Positions 44,832 to 47,933 of a DNA stretch of 47,933 nucleotides are shown here, piece after piece. A model generated the notes under the pieces. It was not told where the DNA came from. It saw nothing but the letters and a program-made list of their open reading frames with translations, and searched no databases. The translations under genes were made by a program, and so were the position numbers. This stretch comes from Ignavibacteriales bacterium (GTDB taxonomy: Bacteria > Bacteroidota > Ignavibacteria > Ignavibacteriales > Ignavibacteriaceae). Where the stretch lies: assembly GCA_003141435.1 (NCBI GenBank), contig PLLW01000103.1, positions 86,541 to 134,473 on the forward strand, in the 5' to 3' direction. Every line of letters begins with the position of its first letter. Position 1 is the first letter of the stretch.

Positions 44832-46484
44832 TCACCCATTCAACAACTCTCTGGATCTCTTGTAGCGCCGGATTAGATTGTTGGTTGAACTATCATGCTT
44901 GAGTTGTAGATCGGCCCCAGTTTCAAGTTCGGGGATGATGCGCTCAGCAAGAGCTTTCCCAAGTTCGACTCCCCACTGATCAAATGAGTCAATTTCCCAA
45001 ATGACACCTTGTGTGAAAACACTGTGTTCGTAAAGTGCGATGAGCTTTCCCAGCGCCTCTGGTGTCAGCCTTTCCAAAAGAATAGTGCTTGACGGTCGGT
45101 TGCCCTCGAATGTTTTGTGAGGTAATAACCATTCTGGTGTGCACTCAGCCAGAACCTCCTGCGATGTCTTGCCAAATGCCAGCGCTTCTGCCTGGGCAAA
45201 CATATTGGCAAGAAGCAAGTCATGGTGGCGGCCCAGAGAGTTAAGCGGCTGTACAAACCCGATAAAGTCACAAGGGATGAGCTTAGTTCCTTGATGAATC
45301 ATTTGATAGAAAGAATGTTGGCCATTGGTACCCGGTTCTCCCCAATAAATCGGCCCCGTTTGGTAATCGACTTTTGTTCCATCAAGTTTGACATGCTTGC
45401 CGTTGCTCTCCATAGTTAACTGCTGGAGATAAGCAGGGAAACGCTTCAAATACTGCTCATAAGGAAGAACTGCCATCGTCTGCACACCAAAAAAATTGTT
45501 ATACCAGAGACTTAGTAACCCCATAAGCACCGGCAAGTTTCGTTCGAATTGAGCAGTGCGGAAATGCTCATCCATCTGGTGAAAACCATCGAGCATAGCA
45601 CGGAAATTTTCGGGTCCAATGGCAATCATCGTCGAAAGTCCAATCGCCGAGTCCATTGAGTATCGCCCGCCAACCCAATCCCAAAACTCAAACATATTTG
45701 CAGTATCAATTCCGAATTTAGCCACTTCTCCAGAGTTAGTCGAGACCGCTACGAAATGCTTTGCTACAGCAGCAGGATTTTTCAAAGTTTTGAGCAACCA
45801 GTCGCGGGCTGTATGCGCATTGGTCATCGTCTCAAGTGTTGTAAAGGTTTTTGAGGAGATAATAAACAAAGTCTCCTCTGCATCGAGGTCCATGGTAGCC
45901 TCAGCGAAATCAGTGCCATCGATATTTGAGACAAAGCGGAATGTCAGTTCGCGCTGACTGTAATGCCGTAATGCTTCGTAAGCCATCACAGGTCCAAGAT
46001 CAGATCCACCGATTCCAATATTGATAATATTTTTAATCGGCTTACCTGTATGACCCTTCCATCCACTATCTCGTACCTGCAAAGAAAATTTAGCCATCTT
46101 ATCGAGTACAGCATGAACCTGAAGTACAACATCTTCGCCATCAGAGAGAATTGATTCTCCTTTGGGAGCGCGAAGGGCCACATGCAGAACAGCACGATTT
46201 TCAGTTACGTTTATCTTTTCGCCCCTGAACATTGCATTGATGCGGGACCGCAGACCGGACTCCTCCGCCAATTGTAAAAGAAGTCTAATGGTCTCGTTAG
46301 TAATACGATGTTTAGAATAATCAAAATAAATACCAATTGCCTCAGCTGTCATGGATTCCCCGCGTTTTGGATCGTCCATAAATAACTTTCTAAGTTGTAA
46401 ATCTTTGACCTTCTGGAAATGAGCTTCAAGTGCCTGCCAGGCTGAGAGTTTAGTAAGTTGTGGGATGCTTGTTTTCATATTCAT
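44832..46484 (-). CDS. pgi: Glucose-6-phosphate isomerase
   Basis: The 550-residue enzyme interconverts glucose 6-phosphate and fructose 6-phosphate. It is of the long, E. coli/eukaryotic-like type. Motifs seen: [18 protein letters not shown] (sugar-phosphate site), [51 protein letters not shown] and [12 protein letters not shown], plus the C-terminal [10 protein letters not shown]. The start overlaps the aldolase stop by 4 bases (ATGA), with AAAGGAAA upstream inside the aldolase 3' end. It belongs to the higher-GC cluster with the aldolase and rpiB, linking the glycolytic and pentose phosphate pools. Confidence 0.97.
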   Translation of the reverse strand: MNMKTSIPQLTKLSAWQALEAHFQKVKDLQLRKLFMDDPKRGESMTAEAIGIYFDYSKHRITNETIRLLLQLAEESGLRSRINAMFRGEKINVTENRAVLHVALRAPKGESILSDGEDVVLQVHAVLDKMAKFSLQVRDSGWKGHTGKPIKNIINIGIGGSDLGPVMAYEALRHYSQRELTFRFVSNIDGTDFAEATMDLDAEETLFIISSKTFTTLETMTNAHTARDWLLKTLKNPAAVAKHFVAVSTNSGEVAKFGIDTANMFEFWDWVGGRYSMDSAIGLSTMIAIGPENFRAMLDGFHQMDEHFRTAQFERNLPVLMGLLSLWYNNFFGVQTMAVLPYEQYLKRFPAYLQQLTMESNGKHVKLDGTKVDYQTGPIYWGEPGTNGQHSFYQMIHQGTKLIPCDFIGFVQPLNSLGRHHDLLLANMFAQAEALAFGKTSQEVLAECTPEWLLPHKTFEGNRPSSTILLERLTPEALGKLIALYEHSVFTQGVIWEIDSFDQWGVELGKALAERIIPELETGADLQLKHDSSTNNLIRRYKRSRELLNG

Positions 46485-47578
46485 TTCCTTTCCATTGAAG
46501 TATTGTATTCACCTCGACGAGCAGCCCAGTTGCACTTTGCCCGATGATACAAAGCTTGTTGTGCTGCTAACACATTTGCCTCCTTGCCTTGCCAGATCTC
46601 CAAAGCCGGTTGCTGAATTGCGCGTGCAAACGAAAATGCCAACTCCCAAGGTAATCGCGACTTGAATCTAACATTCATTGCATTTAAACGGGCAGAGGCT
46701 AGTTCACAAGGCTGGCCACCTGACAAAAACGCAATTCCCGGAACTGCAGCAGGGACGGCCTGCAAGAGACACCTCACTGTAGCGTCAGCAGTCCTTTCAA
46801 CTTCGGACGCATCTTCTTGCTGACGGTCAATCAATCTAACCTGATACTGCTGTTCGCCAACCGCTACCTCGGATACTTTTTCTGTCGGTGGGCAGGTTAA
46901 TCCGGGAAGCACCATATTAGGTTTCAGGATCATACCCTCAAGTATAATTCCTTGTGTGTATAACTGGTTGAAAACCATTCGCAGAACTTCCTCTGTTACC
47001 TCGAAGCACCGATCAATTGAATGCCCTCCGTCCATCAGCACTTCAGGCTCTACAATCGGGACTAGTCCAGCTTCCTGAGACAATGCGGCATAACGAGCCA
47101 AAGCCTGTGCGTTTGCCTCTATGCAACCACGACTAGGGATACCCTTTCCTATAGCAATCACCGCTCGCCATTTGGCAAAACGGGCCCCCATTTTAGAGTA
47201 ATCAGTAAGGCGATTACGCAATCCATCCAGACCTTCGGTTATTTTCTCACCGGGATGACCTGCCATGTCTTTCGCACCTATATCGACTTTGATTCCGGGA
47301 ATAATTCCTGCATCGGTGATGGCTTTGATAAATGGAGTTCCATTTTTTTTCTGCTGGTGGATTGTCTCGTCGTAAAGGATAGCGCCACTAATGAACTCTC
47401 CAAGACCAGGTGTAGTTATAATTAATTCACGATAGGCTCGCCTGGTCTCCTCTGTCTGTGGAATTCCCAATTTAGCAAATCGTTTATTACAGGTTGGATT
47501 ACTTTCATCCATTGCCAGCAGGCCCTTGTCGTTGGTGACCAGCATCCTGGCCGTATCTACAATGTCTTCTGAATTCAT
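46481..47578 (-). CDS. fba: Class I fructose-bisphosphate aldolase with internal insertion
   Basis: The 365-residue enzyme cleaves or forms fructose 1,6-bisphosphate by a Schiff-base mechanism. It matches the eukaryotic-like class I family: [44 protein letters not shown], the Schiff-base Lys in [13 protein letters not shown], and GIAFLSGGQ. Family members are commonly near 340-360 residues; here about 20 extra residues (including [19 protein letters not shown]) lie between [11 protein letters not shown] and TADATVRCL. The C-terminal [11 protein letters not shown] is also family-typical. It is coupled to pgi by a 4-base overlap, and lies 85 bases after rpiB. Confidence 0.93.
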   Translation of the reverse strand: MNSEDIVDTARMLVTNDKGLLAMDESNPTCNKRFAKLGIPQTEETRRAYRELIITTPGLGEFISGAILYDETIHQQKKNGTPFIKAITDAGIIPGIKVDIGAKDMAGHPGEKITEGLDGLRNRLTDYSKMGARFAKWRAVIAIGKGIPSRGCIEANAQALARYAALSQEAGLVPIVEPEVLMDGGHSIDRCFEVTEEVLRMVFNQLYTQGIILEGMILKPNMVLPGLTCPPTEKVSEVAVGEQQYQVRLIDRQQEDASEVERTADATVRCLLQAVPAAVPGIAFLSGGQPCELASARLNAMNVRFKSRLPWELAFSFARAIQQPALEIWQGKEANVLAAQQALYHRAKCNWAARRGEYNTSMERK

Positions 47579-47663
47579 TTATAATACCTATGCAATTTTA
47601 TCAATAATTAGTAGCCTATCTTTTGGGCTATTCTCTGGGATACAGGAAAAGTATTTCCTCATA

Positions 47664-47933
47664 TTAAAGCTTCTTTTTTCTTTCCAATGCAGCCACTTTC
47701 GCAAGACGACGTTTGAACCTGTCGGTTCCCTTAAAACTGGCGCTTAGAAATATCTTTACTAAATCCCAAGCAAGGGCTTGTCCAATTACCCTGCCTCCCA
47801 GGCACATAACATTCATGTTGTCGTCTTCTACTCCCTGATGTGCAGAAAATGAATCAGTAATCAATGCTGCCCGAACACCGGCCACTTTGTTGGCTGCAAC
47901 GCAAGCCCCCACCCCGCTTCCACAGATAGCCAG
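47664..47933 (-). CDS. rpiB: Ribose 5-phosphate isomerase B (LacAB/RpiB family), partial
   Basis: The frame is open from the right end of the window, so the N-terminal part is missing and about 89 C-terminal residues are visible. It begins [20 protein letters not shown], which contains the RpiB active-site cysteine motif (ICGxGxG) and the substrate loop, then [31 protein letters not shown] and [16 protein letters not shown] at 47912 would be a false internal start, because the preceding codons are conserved. The enzyme interconverts ribose and ribulose 5-phosphates. A related sugar-phosphate isomerase of the LacAB type cannot be excluded. Confidence 0.88.
   Translation of the reverse strand: MAICGSGVGACVAANKVAGVRAALITDSFSAHQGVEDDNMNVMCLGGRVIGQALAWDLVKIFLSASFKGTDRFKRRLAKVAALERKKKL

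Overview
The window most likely comes from a low-GC, Gram-negative member of the FCB group (Bacteroidota, Chlorobiota or Ignavibacteriota); an Ignavibacteria-like organism is my best guess. Three things support this: a secreted protein ending in a type IX secretion (T9SS) sorting domain at 23782-25761, lipid A genes (lpxB, a DUF374 acyltransferase, lpxK), and several predicted periplasmic or outer-membrane proteins. I could not run any similarity search, so the placement is inference.

Layout. (1) 1-3000: the 5' part of a class V aminotransferase-like gene (minus strand), then divergently L-lactate dehydrogenase overlapped by an outer-membrane barrel protein. (2) 3041-11127: five minus-strand genes, in transcription order a probable NAD-type glutamate dehydrogenase, a pseudo-receiver/receiver/ATP-grasp fusion protein, a PAS histidine kinase, a LuxR-type response regulator and a probable NADP-type glutamate dehydrogenase. 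This is the most unusual locus in the window: a signalling operon set between two GDH paralogs, with an operator-like triple half-site in front of the second one. (3) 11595-12023: osmC. (4) 12092-16579: tight minus-strand operon queC-queF-glnD-murI. (5) 16745-32798: long plus-strand run with tpiA, a membrane-anchored GH2-like protein, smc, a T9SS cargo protein, a HAD phosphatase, a small membrane methyltransferase, lpxB, DUF374 acyltransferase, lpxK and ppdK. (6) 32863-36439: queA-ispD, then a lipoprotein M2 peptidase. (7) 36494-41412: an old yellow enzyme (minus), an NCS2 permease, a decayed IS4-type transposase remnant, and an rhlE-type RNA helicase. (8) 41960-47933: a minus-strand cluster with visibly higher GC: rpiB (cut by the window end), class I aldolase, pgi, a 63-residue membrane protein and a P-type proton ATPase. 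This looks like a separately acquired sugar-phosphate/proton-pump module.

How the genes work together. Central carbon metabolism is well represented (tpiA, ppdK, ldh, pgi, aldolase, rpiB). Nitrogen metabolism is represented by two GDHs of predicted opposite coenzyme type and by GlnD. Queuosine synthesis is split between queC-queF and queA. The envelope genes cover lipid A synthesis, an isoprenoid precursor step (ispD) and glutamate racemase for peptidoglycan. No tRNA, rRNA or CRISPR array was seen. The only mobile DNA recognised is the transposase fragment at 39563-39769.
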